Below are positions 35,195 through 42,716 of a stretch of DNA of 64,000 nt, piece by piece. Numbering within the stretch: the first letter of the stretch is position 1; each line of letters starts with the position of its first letter. The notes beneath the pieces are model-generated. The model saw only the letters and a list, made by a program, of their open reading frames with translations. It was not told where the DNA came from and made no database searches. Source of the stretch: CAVPDE01 sp963702565 (GTDB taxonomy: Bacteria > Desulfobacterota > DSM-4660 > Desulfatiglandales > HGW-15); assembly GCA_963702565.1 (NCBI GenBank), contig CAVPDE010000010.1, positions 124,001 to 188,000 of the forward strand, written 5' to 3'. A program made the translations under genes and the position numbers.

Positions 35195-36271
35195 TCAGTT
35201 TCTGCTTTTGAAGGCCACATATTTGCTGCCCAGGAAGTTAAAAACGGTTGCAGCCGCGATCCCCATGAAACTGGCCAGGATATACCATGGTTTCACCCCC
35301 ATGCCGGCATAGGCGATCAAGAGATGCATGACTCCGATGCGGACGGCCAAACCGCCGATACAAATGGAAACGAAAAAAACATAACTACTGGGAACGGGCG
35401 TTGCCCGCCCAGAGCGAAAGGCCCAGATTCTGTTGAACAGATAATTCCATGAGACGGCGGCCGCAAAAGCGAAGACGGCTGCAAATCGAGGGTCCAGGGC
35501 AGCATGATCCACCAGGGAAACGAGCACGGCGGTGTCGACGACAAGGCCGGTCAAACCCACGAGACAGAATTTGAGGAACTCGAGAAAGAGGGGATATCGA
35601 TGAGCATAAAGCCGCCCCAAATGGCGAAGGTAGTCGATTTGGGCTTTGAGACCCAGCTTGCTTCGCCCCTCCACCCGGTCTGCAAACACGATGGGAATCT
35701 CCATCACCCTCGATCGTGTTTTCACGACCACTTCGAGGACGATCTTCCACCCTAGGGGGTCAAGCGACGCCCCCTCCAGGACCCCCCTGCGCACCGCCAT
35801 GAACCCGCTTGTGGGGTCGGAGAGCGTGGTGACCCCTTTGGCAAGAAGCCCGGCCCCTTTGCTGACGATTCTTCGCACCAGAGGCCAGTTCTGAGCGCCT
35901 CCGCCTGCCACATACCGGCTCCCGACCGTGGCATCGCATTTCCCTTCGAGGATAGGCCGGACCATGTCCGGTATTTTCTCGACCGGGTGGCTTAAATCCG
36001 CATCCATGACCACGCAGACTTCGCCCCGTGCCAAACCAAAGCCCTCGATGACGGCCCTCGAAAGGCCCCGATCCTTTTTCCGCACCCGGACCTTGACCGG
36101 GTAGGAGTCCGCCAGACCCAGAGCTTCGCTTGCCGTTCCGTCCGGTGAGTTATCGTCAACGACGATCACCTCACCCTCCGTCGAGCGATCTTGAAAGACC
36201 TTGAAGATGGCGGGAATGATGCGCCTGATATTTCGAGCCTCATTGTATGTTGGCAAGATGACGGAAATCAT
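35195..36271 (-). CDS. GT2 (DPM1-like) fused to GtrA-type membrane domain
   Basis: A 358-residue fusion. Residues 1-230 are a DPM1-like GT-A enzyme: ISVILPTYNEARNI, VIVVDDNSPDGTASEA, RGLSRAVIEGFGLA, VMDADLSHP (DxD) and SGFMAVRR. Residues about 235-355 form four helices with FLKFCLVGLTGLVVD and the NYLFNRIWAF segment of the GtrA family (PF04138), proposed flippases of polyprenyl-phosphate sugars. ATG 36271 is preferred over TTG 36301, which overlaps the previous gene. One polypeptide may thus make and flip the lipid-linked sugar. Confidence 0.9.
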   Translation of the reverse strand: MISVILPTYNEARNIRRIIPAIFKVFQDRSTEGEVIVVDDNSPDGTASEALGLADSYPVKVRVRKKDRGLSRAVIEGFGLARGEVCVVMDADLSHPVEKIPDMVRPILEGKCDATVGSRYVAGGGAQNWPLVRRIVSKGAGLLAKGVTTLSDPTSGFMAVRRGVLEGASLDPLGWKIVLEVVVKTRSRVMEIPIVFADRVEGRSKLGLKAQIDYLRHLGRLYAHRYPLFLEFLKFCLVGLTGLVVDTAVLVSLVDHAALDPRFAAVFAFAAAVSWNYLFNRIWAFRSGRATPVPSSYVFFVSICIGGLAVRIGVMHLLIAYAGMGVKPWYILASFMGIAAATVFNFLGSKYVAFKSRN

Positions 36272-36293
36272 TTTTCCATTCCACAGATTAATT

Positions 36294-38444
36294 TTACTCA
36301 ATCTTGCTATCTTTATCCAATACTTTTTTCAGGTAAATGAGCTGCTTTTCGAAGACGTCCTCTCTCTTCGCCATCACCTGATAGAGGACAGGGATGATGA
36401 TGTCAGCGGACAACAGGACGTCACCGGCGCTCCCTTTTGTCATGATGAGGTCCATGGTCTGACGGAACAAGTTGTCGTCGCGACCTATTCTCTCAGAGAG
36501 AATCTCTCCCTCCTTCAAAGTCATCTCCTCGTGTCCCGCCTCGTGATAAACCTCAAGGAGGTGAAGACAGGGTGTGACATCTCTGGGATTAGAAGCCGCA
36601 GAACTCTTCAGGGCCATCTCGGCCCGACCCAGTTGTTTTCTCTGTTTGTAAATCATCCCCAGATAAAGGTGAGCGGAGCCTTTGAGGGCCTCAGACTCTG
36701 AAGCTGTCACGAAGTGCGGTTCCGCCCGATCCATCTCTCGCTGTTTCATGAGGTGCAGTCCCATGTTCAAATTCACATAGGGACTCCCCGGATCCGCCCT
36801 GTACGCACGTGCCAAATAGCCCCATGCCGTGCCTGCGTCTCCTTCCGCACCATAGAGCGCCGCAAGGTCGGCCAAGGCTGGGGGCAGATTGGCGTCCATC
36901 TGGAGTGCCTGCTCGTAGAAAGCCTTGGCTTTTTGGGGGTCTCCAAGCTGCTGGTGTGCCCGCCCCAAGTGATAAAAGGTCACCACCTTTTCTGTTCTTC
37001 GATTCACTCCCTTGCTCTCCAGCGCTTTTTCAAACTCGGCGACCGCTTCCTGAAGCCTGCCCTGGTGCTGGTAATAAACGCCGAGATTGTGATGAGGTCG
37101 GAACTGATCCGGAGCTTTCATCGAGGCATCAGCCCAGAGAGTCTGCTCGGATTTCCAGGCGAAATTCCTCAAGTACGTCGCGTGGCCCAATCCGACAAGG
37201 GACAAAATAATGAAAGCGGCCAGGATACTTTTCATGCCTGGCGCGTTCTCATATCTCCCGATGAGAAGACAAATTCCCATGGCGAGGGGAAGGAAAACGA
37301 CCATGGAGGGGATGTAGTTCCTGTGTTCGAACACCAACTCCAGGGGAAACACGCTTGATTCCAGCAGGTGATTCACCAGGAAGAAGAGAATACAAAAGGA
37401 TAGGATTCGGTGCCTTCTGCTGAAGAGGACTGCAAAAACAACCGCCCCGACAATGGAGAGGATCGCGAAAAGAGTGCTCACCGGGCTGAAAAGAGATGTG
37501 GAGATGTCATAGGAATGAGCGATGCTCAGCCGACCCGGAAGAGGGTAGAAAATCAGAGACAGATAAAACAGGACGACCCGTGGCTGCGTCAGAAGCCTTT
37601 GGGACAGGGTAAAAGGTCGTCCTTCATAATCATTCAGGAAGGACAAAAAACTCCCCCTCCTGTAGTAGGCATACAGAACGCTCAGAGCCAGGATCAGTGC
37701 AAGCGCCGTCAGAACATGGGTCTTGTTTCTCTTGATCCAGGAAACGATGTCGGCTTGAACAACAATGCCTTCATACAAGAGGATACTGAACGGGAGAAGG
37801 GCCGCGTTCTCCTTTGATCCAAAGGCCAGGACAAAGGCCGTAAAGCACAGGGCTCCATAAAGAAACCGCCTCTTTCCATCCTGGGCAGTCCTCCCCTTGG
37901 CATAGAAAAACATGCTCATGATGTAGAACAACCCGGCCAGAGAGGTCATCCGCTGCACCACATAGGTCACGGATTGTGTCTGGACAGGGTTGATCGCCCA
38001 GAGGACCGTGGCGAGAAGGGCGATCGAATAGGCGTTTCCCGTGTATTTCCCCTGGAAGGAGGGAAAACGGAGGGTCTGGTAAAGGAACAGGAAAAGGAAA
38101 ACCGAAGAAAGCCAATGGATGAGCAGGTTGACCAGGTGAAAGGAGAAGGGGTCCGTCCCAGAGATGAAGAAGTTCAGAGCAAAGGTGAGGCCGGCAATGG
38201 GTCGGTAAAGCTTTTCAGGGTAGTTCAGATCAGAGTGAAGTGATTTCAGGAGACCCTTCCACGTCAACTCCTTCATCTGGATGTGCGGATTTTGGGTGAT
38301 GCTGTGGAAATCGTCGAGGTGCCACCCGCAATCCAGAGAGTTGGAGTAAACCAGAAGAACAATAAAGGCCAGGGCAGCAGAGGAGAAAAAAAAATGAACC
38401 GGCCCGAAGGCCAGTTCATTTTTCTGGTTTGGATCAACACTCAT
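36294..38444 (-). CDS. Membrane O-glycosyltransferase-like protein with C-terminal TPRs, next to pilin
   Basis: A 716-residue protein. After the first helix, GWHLDDFHSITQNPHI gives the DD motif seen in TMTC-like GT-C proteins; about eleven helices follow, with FEHRNYIPSM in a late loop, then at least five TPRs from residue 430 to 640. Its ATG overlaps the pilin stop (TGATG), so it is translationally coupled to the pilin. A pilin O-glycosyltransferase role is a fair inference, comparable in position to pilin-modifying enzymes elsewhere. Codons 9-22 contain a full rho-independent terminator (38386-38422), so most pilin transcripts should end inside this gene. Confidence 0.75.
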   Translation of the reverse strand: MSVDPNQKNELAFGPVHFFFSSAALAFIVLLVYSNSLDCGWHLDDFHSITQNPHIQMKELTWKGLLKSLHSDLNYPEKLYRPIAGLTFALNFFISGTDPFSFHLVNLLIHWLSSVFLFLFLYQTLRFPSFQGKYTGNAYSIALLATVLWAINPVQTQSVTYVVQRMTSLAGLFYIMSMFFYAKGRTAQDGKRRFLYGALCFTAFVLAFGSKENAALLPFSILLYEGIVVQADIVSWIKRNKTHVLTALALILALSVLYAYYRRGSFLSFLNDYEGRPFTLSQRLLTQPRVVLFYLSLIFYPLPGRLSIAHSYDISTSLFSPVSTLFAILSIVGAVVFAVLFSRRHRILSFCILFFLVNHLLESSVFPLELVFEHRNYIPSMVVFLPLAMGICLLIGRYENAPGMKSILAAFIILSLVGLGHATYLRNFAWKSEQTLWADASMKAPDQFRPHHNLGVYYQHQGRLQEAVAEFEKALESKGVNRRTEKVVTFYHLGRAHQQLGDPQKAKAFYEQALQMDANLPPALADLAALYGAEGDAGTAWGYLARAYRADPGSPYVNLNMGLHLMKQREMDRAEPHFVTASESEALKGSAHLYLGMIYKQRKQLGRAEMALKSSAASNPRDVTPCLHLLEVYHEAGHEEMTLKEGEILSERIGRDDNLFRQTMDLIMTKGSAGDVLLSADIIIPVLYQVMAKREDVFEKQLIYLKKVLDKDSKIE
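38386..38422 (-). terminator. Rho-independent terminator of the pilin gene, inside the next ORF
   Basis: On the minus strand a 14-bp stem (one G-U pair) closes on a UUCG tetraloop and is followed by an unbroken run of T (38394-38386). It begins 22 bases after the pilin stop, and its second half encodes the FFF of the TPR protein. Confidence 0.85.
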
Positions 38445-38821
38445 CAGTTGCTGGTGATGCTGCCACCCGGACCGATCAGTGTAAAGGTCTTGCTTCCTGA
38501 GCTGTGGTATGCAGTCATCGTGTACTGCTGCGTAGCAGCGTCGCCGTCCACATTCACATTCTGGCTAGTATAGAAACCATAGGTGGATCCTATAAGGTTT
38601 GTCTGCGGATCCAGAACATACGTCTGAGTGTCCACATAGTAAGCTTCCTGGGCAGTCGCCGCATTCCTGAGGTCAGCTTCCGCAGCGGCGTTGTAGGACC
38701 TGGTCCTGTAAGCGGAGAACTGCGGGATGGCGATGGCCGCCAGGATACCGATGATCGCGATAACAATCATCAATTCAATCAGTGTGAAACCTTCATTCTT
38801 CCTCATCATTTTCGTAAACAT
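38444..38821 (-). CDS. pilA: Type IV major pilin (PilA), Geobacter-like N-terminus
   Basis: A 125-residue prepilin. Leader MFTKMMRKNEG is cut before Phe by PilD; the mature protein (114 residues) starts FTLIELMIVIAIIGILAA with Glu5. ATG 38821 has GGAGG 8 bp upstream. Mature positions F1, F24, Y27, Y32, Y50/Y51 and Y57 match the aromatic positions of the short Geobacter PilA, but this protein continues for about 55 more residues rich in Thr, Ser, Asn and Gly. There are no cysteines, so no disulfide-bonded D-region. A sigma-54-like promoter lies upstream and a PilR-like gene next to it. Assembles into pili at the cell surface. Confidence 0.93.
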   Translation of the reverse strand: MFTKMMRKNEGFTLIELMIVIAIIGILAAIAIPQFSAYRTRSYNAAAEADLRNAATAQEAYYVDTQTYVLDPQTNLIGSTYGFYTSQNVNVDGDAATQQYTMTAYHSSGSKTFTLIGPGGSITSN

Positions 38822-39241
38822 TTTCTTGTCCTCCTTGACTTTGACTATATTTTTTTGGCTCTAAACCTTGATCTTTTCTGAGACCTTAATTCCTTCAAGA
38901 ACCTTTTACTTTGTTCACCTCCTCCCCCACTACCAGTTTCATCCTAGGGCATGCGAGCGTTTTGCTATTTGCTGTGAGGAATATTCAAGTCCCGTGCCAT
39001 TTGGAGGGGCTTGGGGCACGAAAAAATAAATCCAAACTTTCCAGTAAGTTAATGCGCCGTTCTCAAATGATTTTGAAAACCGCCGCCTCTTAGGCCTTTC
39101 AGTGTTGTACGAAATGACACATTTTGGAGGGGATTTGCCGCTTTTTGTCAGGAGTTTTGGTAAGGGAAGACTTGATCGAGCAGGCTGATCAAAAACGCCC
39201 AGATGCAAGGCAGCCGAGATCCCGAAGAGGGGGGGGGCCTG
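38822..39241. other. 420-bp intergenic region upstream of the pilin
   Basis: Contains the pilin leader (about 150 bases, with a GGAGG-rich stretch near 38920), the sigma-54-like promoter at 38985-38999, and further upstream about 240 bp where the activator should bind. A run of nine G (39229-39237) lies just after the regulator's stop. I see no gene, tRNA or clear terminator for the regulator. Confidence 0.6.
38985..38999 (-). promoter_or_regulatory. Sigma-54-like promoter of pilA
   Basis: The minus strand reads TGGCACGGGACTTGA: a perfect -24 TGGCAC, a 5-bp spacer, and TTGA in place of the consensus TTGC at -12. Transcription would begin near 38974. Pilin genes in many Gram-negatives use sigma-54 with PilR, and a PilR-like gene is adjacent. 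Confidence 0.65.
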
Positions 39242-40636
39242 CTAATCCGGGGAAGTGGACAGCCCCAGCTTGTCCAGGCGGTATCGAAAGGACCGCATCG
39301 TGATCCCCAAGAGAGTGGCCGCCCTTTGTTTGGACCCATGGGCCATCTCCAGCCCCCTCAGGATATAGTCTTTTTCAATCTCGTCGAGGATGTCATCCAG
39401 TTTGATGCCTTCCAGCGTGAGATCCCTGCGCCTGCGGCCTTCCCTGCTCCGCTCTCTTTGAAAATTCGAGAGGGTCAGGCTCTCAGGAAGCACGATGTTG
39501 GACGTTTCAAGCGCCACGCTCCGTTCGATGATGTTCTCGAGTTCTCGCACATTGCCCGGAAAATTATACTGTTTCAGGATGTCCATGGCATAGGCAGAGA
39601 TTTTCTTCACATTCTTGCCAAGATCCCGAGAGTACTTCTCCAGGAAATGCTGGGACAGAAGGGCCAGATCCCCTTCCCTTTCCCTCAAGGGCGGCATGGC
39701 GATGTGGATCACGTTCAATCTGAAAAAAAGGTCTTCCCTGAACCGCCCATGGATCACTTCATTTTCAAGGTCCTTGTTGGTCGCGGAAATCAAACGCACA
39801 TCCACGCTTTTTTCTTCGGTCCCGCCAACTGCAGTAAAGGTGCGTTCCTGAATGACCCTCAGGAGCTTCACCTGAATGGCTGGCGTGAGTTCCCCGACTT
39901 CATCCAGGAACACGGTCCCGCCGTCCGCTACTTCAAAGAGGCCTTCTTTGTCCGCGGCGGCTCCTGTAAAGGCGCCTTTCTTGTAGCCGAAGAGCTCGCT
40001 CTCGATGAGGTTGTCGGGAATGCCTGCGCAGTTGATCACCACGAAGTTCTTGTCCCTTCTGGGGCTCTGGCGATGGATGGCCTTGGCCACCAGCTCTTTT
40101 CCTGTCCCGCTCTCACCGGAGATAAAGACATTCGACTTGGTCGGACCCACCCGTTCAACGAGATCATAGATCCTCTTGATCTGAGGGCTTTCACCCACCA
40201 GGCACCCGAAGTGCTGGATGCTCCTGGATTCGCTCTCCCCTTCCGCTCCTGCCGCCGGCCCTTTGGATTCCAGAGCATCCCGGACGATCTTCTTGAAATC
40301 TCGATTCTTGAAAGGCTTGGGAATATAGTCGTAGGCCCCTTCCTTCATGGCTTCCACAGCCGTCTCCGCAGTGGCAAAGGCGGAAATCATGATGACGACG
40401 CTCTCAGGGCTCAGCGCTTTGGCCTTCTTGAGAACATCGATCCCGTCGATATCCTGCATCCGGATATCCGTGATGACAAGATCAAAGGTGTTGTTCTCCA
40501 GAACCTTCAAAGCCTCTTCCCCGCTTGCCGCCAAGGTTACCTGATATCCTTCCTTGTCGAGCATAAGTTGTAGCAATTCCCTCATGCTCATCTCGTCATC
40601 CACGACCAGAATGCTATAGGTTTCTTTCCCAGACAA
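39242..40636 (-). CDS. pilR: Sigma-54-dependent response regulator (PilR/NtrC family)
   Basis: A 464-residue activator. The receiver domain (1-120) has Asp13/Asp14 and phospho-acceptor Asp57, with Lys107 in PKPF. The AAA+ domain has Walker A GESGTGKE at 174-181, the sigma-54-contacting GAFTGA at 221-226, and Walker B TVFLDE at 241-246. The C-terminal Fis-type helix-turn-helix (QRAATLLGITMRSFRYRL) binds DNA. TTG 40636 has AGGAGG 5-6 bp upstream and lies inside the 3' end of pyrC (23-bp overlap). No sensor kinase gene is in the window. The pilin 420 bp downstream, with a sigma-54-like promoter, is the obvious target, hence the PilR name; NtrC-like alternatives remain. Confidence 0.85.
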   Translation of the reverse strand: MSGKETYSILVVDDEMSMRELLQLMLDKEGYQVTLAASGEEALKVLENNTFDLVITDIRMQDIDGIDVLKKAKALSPESVVIMISAFATAETAVEAMKEGAYDYIPKPFKNRDFKKIVRDALESKGPAAGAEGESESRSIQHFGCLVGESPQIKRIYDLVERVGPTKSNVFISGESGTGKELVAKAIHRQSPRRDKNFVVINCAGIPDNLIESELFGYKKGAFTGAAADKEGLFEVADGGTVFLDEVGELTPAIQVKLLRVIQERTFTAVGGTEEKSVDVRLISATNKDLENEVIHGRFREDLFFRLNVIHIAMPPLREREGDLALLSQHFLEKYSRDLGKNVKKISAYAMDILKQYNFPGNVRELENIIERSVALETSNIVLPESLTLSNFQRERSREGRRRRDLTLEGIKLDDILDEIEKDYILRGLEMAHGSKQRAATLLGITMRSFRYRLDKLGLSTSPD

Positions 40637-41903
40637 TTCGACCTCCTATCATGGTCATGACATTGATTCCCTTCATACTCCGGCCTATAAAAGGTGAATT
40701 CTTGCTCTTGGATCTCATGTCTTCGGCTTTCAGGACGTAGGAATGCTCCGGATCGAGCATGGCAAGGTCTGCCACGGCTCCTTCTCTCAGAACTCCTCCT
40801 GCAACCCCCAAAAGGGTGGCTGGGAGATAGGACAGCTTGCGCACCGCCTCAGGCCATGTCAGGATCCCCTCCCGGATGAGGCGAAGGGTGAGAGGGACCG
40901 CTGTCTCCAGGCCGACGATGCCGAAGGGCGCTTTTTCAAAGGGCACGTTCTTTTCCGCGTGGCTGTGCGGCGCGTGATCCGTTGCAATCGCGTCAATGAC
41001 CCCTTCAGCAAGCCCTTTCTTGATCGCCTCCACATCCCCAGGCTCTCTCAAGGGCGGATTCATCTTGGCGTGCGTATTATACTCCTCCACGGCCCGATGA
41101 TCTAAGGAAAAATAATGGGGGGCGGTTTCCGCGGTCACCGGGACTCCTTCCTCCTTGGCCCTCCGGATCAATTCCACGGAACCGGCCGTGCTGACATGCG
41201 CAATGTGCACCGGACAGCCCGTTTCCCGGGCCAGGGAAATCTCCCTCCGGACCATCCCCTCTTCACTCGCCGCCGGGATGCCCTTCAGTCCAAGGCGTGA
41301 ACACACGGAGCCCTCATGCATGACCCCGCCTGAGGACAGGCTCAAGTCCTCACAATGGGAAATCACCGCAAGGCCCAAGGATCTTCCCAGTTCCATGGCT
41401 TGCCGCATGAGTTCGCGCTTTTCCACCGGCTGACCATCGTCCGAAACGCCGACTGCCCCGGCCTTTCGAAGGCCATGGAAATCGGTCAGGGTTTCTCCCT
41501 GCTGCCCCAGGGTGATCGCCGCGATCGGATAGACCCTGCAGAGGTCCGCCTCTCTGGCGCGGTCGAGAATAAAGGTCGTGATCGTTCCCCGATCGTTCAC
41601 CGGCCGGGTGTTCGGCATGCACGCAAGAGCCGTAAAGCCCCCGGCAATCCCCGAGAGGCTTCCCGTGGCAATGGTCTCTTTGTGCTCATCGCCGGGTTCC
41701 CTCAGGTGAACGTGCATGTCCACCAGACCCGGCACCACCATGCGGTTTCGTGCGTCGATTTTCCTGAGCCGAGGGCCTTCTTCCGAAAAGACACCGGGAG
41801 GGAGGATCTTCACGATCCTCTCTTTTTCAATCAGGAGATCCTGCTCCTCCACTCGGTTCAGGACAGGATCAACCAGTTTTCCCCCTTGAATCAAAATCGC
41901 CAC
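40614..41903 (-). CDS. pyrC: Dihydroorotase
   Basis: A 429-residue type I dihydroorotase of the amidohydrolase family; converts carbamoyl aspartate to dihydroorotate in pyrimidine synthesis. VDMHVHLREPG holds the first two metal ligands, GFTALACMPNTRPV the substrate loop, AVISHCEDL and VHIAHVST further histidines, and IATDHAPHSHAEK the catalytic Asp. All expected metal ligands appear present. In many bacteria pyrB precedes pyrC; here the upstream neighbour is rplQ across a repeat-filled gap. Its 3' end overlaps the regulator gene, an unusual coupling of pyrimidine synthesis with a pilin regulator. Confidence 0.93.
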   Translation of the reverse strand: MAILIQGGKLVDPVLNRVEEQDLLIEKERIVKILPPGVFSEEGPRLRKIDARNRMVVPGLVDMHVHLREPGDEHKETIATGSLSGIAGGFTALACMPNTRPVNDRGTITTFILDRAREADLCRVYPIAAITLGQQGETLTDFHGLRKAGAVGVSDDGQPVEKRELMRQAMELGRSLGLAVISHCEDLSLSSGGVMHEGSVCSRLGLKGIPAASEEGMVRREISLARETGCPVHIAHVSTAGSVELIRRAKEEGVPVTAETAPHYFSLDHRAVEEYNTHAKMNPPLREPGDVEAIKKGLAEGVIDAIATDHAPHSHAEKNVPFEKAPFGIVGLETAVPLTLRLIREGILTWPEAVRKLSYLPATLLGVAGGVLREGAVADLAMLDPEHSYVLKAEDMRSKSKNSPFIGRSMKGINVMTMIGGRIVWERNL

Positions 41904-41942
41904 AACCCAGCCCCTCGAAGGAGTCTGCGCCCAACCGGTCTC

Positions 41943-42123
41943 ACCACGGAGACACGGAGGGCACAGAGAAAACTTTCTGTTTGTCGGGAGATACCGACAA
42001 ACAGAAATGTTTGCTCCCGAAATGAATTCCCGTGCTGTTAGGAAATGTAGAGGGGCAATCTTCGCCTATCGGCACCTCCCGATAGGCGAAAAACTCCCTC
42101 TGTGTCCTCAGTGCCTCTGTGGT
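41943..42123. repeat. Fold-back, MITE-like element with two inner hairpins
   Basis: The ends form an imperfect inverted repeat of about 45 bp (ACCACGGAGACACGGAGG against ACCACAGAGGCACTGAGG read from the other side). Inside lie two hairpins: 14-bp stem at 41974-42007 and 12-bp stem at 42061-42090, with related loops. Short elements with such CACGGAG ends are common between genes in environmental bacteria. No ORF. It fills the gap between pyrC and the rplQ terminator. Confidence 0.7.
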
Positions 42124-42126
42124 AAA

Positions 42127-42164
42127 CAAAAAAACCTCCTTGGGGAAGTCCCGCCAAGGAGGTT
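42127..42164 (-). terminator. Rho-independent terminator of the ribosomal protein cluster
   Basis: On the minus strand an 11-bp stem (AACCTCCTTGG and its complement) with a 10-base loop is followed by seven T. It lies about 35 bp after the rplQ stop. Confidence 0.85.
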
Positions 42165-42199
42165 CTTGAATGGATTGATTTGCAGCACTCACCATGCGC

Positions 42200-42712
42200 T
42201 CATGCCGCTTCCTTTTGCGCGCTTTCCGGCTTCTTCGCGTCGGTTTTCTTCGCCGGTTTCTTTTTTTCCTTGGGCTTGGCCTCTTTCTTTTTCTTTGCAC
42301 CAGCCTTGTCTGCAGTGCCGGTCTTTCCCTTTTTCTTCCCTTTCTTTTTCTCCTCTTCCTGAAGCAGCAACTGGATAATCGAAATCAGGGCGCCGTCGCC
42401 CTTCCGATTCTCCTTCTTAACGACCCGGACATACCCTCCCTGCCTGTCCATGAAGCGATCCTTGAGTTCGTCGAACAACTTGTGGACCACGGCCTTTTCC
42501 CGGATCGTCGCCAAAGCCTGCCTCCGGGCGTGAAGATCTCCTCGTTTGGCCAGGGTGATCATTTTCTCCGCCACTTGCCTCAATTCCTTTGCCCGGGCGT
42601 CCGTCGTCTCGAGTTGCTCATGCTTGAACAAAGAGGTGACCATGTTCCGAACCATCGCTGAACGATGACTGGGCGCACGCCCCAGATTTCTACCTGCTTT
42701 TAAATGTCTCAT
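42200..42712 (-). CDS. rplQ: 50S ribosomal protein L17 with basic C-terminal tail
   Basis: 170 residues. The first 120 are a normal L17 (MRHLKAGRNLGR, MVTSLFKHEQLETTDARAKELR, GYVRVVK). The last 50 are a Lys/Ala/Glu-rich tail absent from E. coli L17 (127 residues). Binds 23S rRNA near the exit tunnel. Follows rpoA by 4 bp, the usual alpha-operon order, and is the last gene before the terminator. Confidence 0.95.
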   Translation of the reverse strand: MRHLKAGRNLGRAPSHRSAMVRNMVTSLFKHEQLETTDARAKELRQVAEKMITLAKRGDLHARRQALATIREKAVVHKLFDELKDRFMDRQGGYVRVVKKENRKGDGALISIIQLLLQEEEKKKGKKKGKTGTADKAGAKKKKEAKPKEKKKPAKKTDAKKPESAQKEAA

Positions 42713-42716
42713 GGAT

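Noticed and set aside
38900..38940. Leader peptide in the pilA 5' region
   Set aside because: A GTG with seven codons can be read after GGAGG, but the Shine-Dalgarno directly abuts the GTG and nothing suggests regulation by it.
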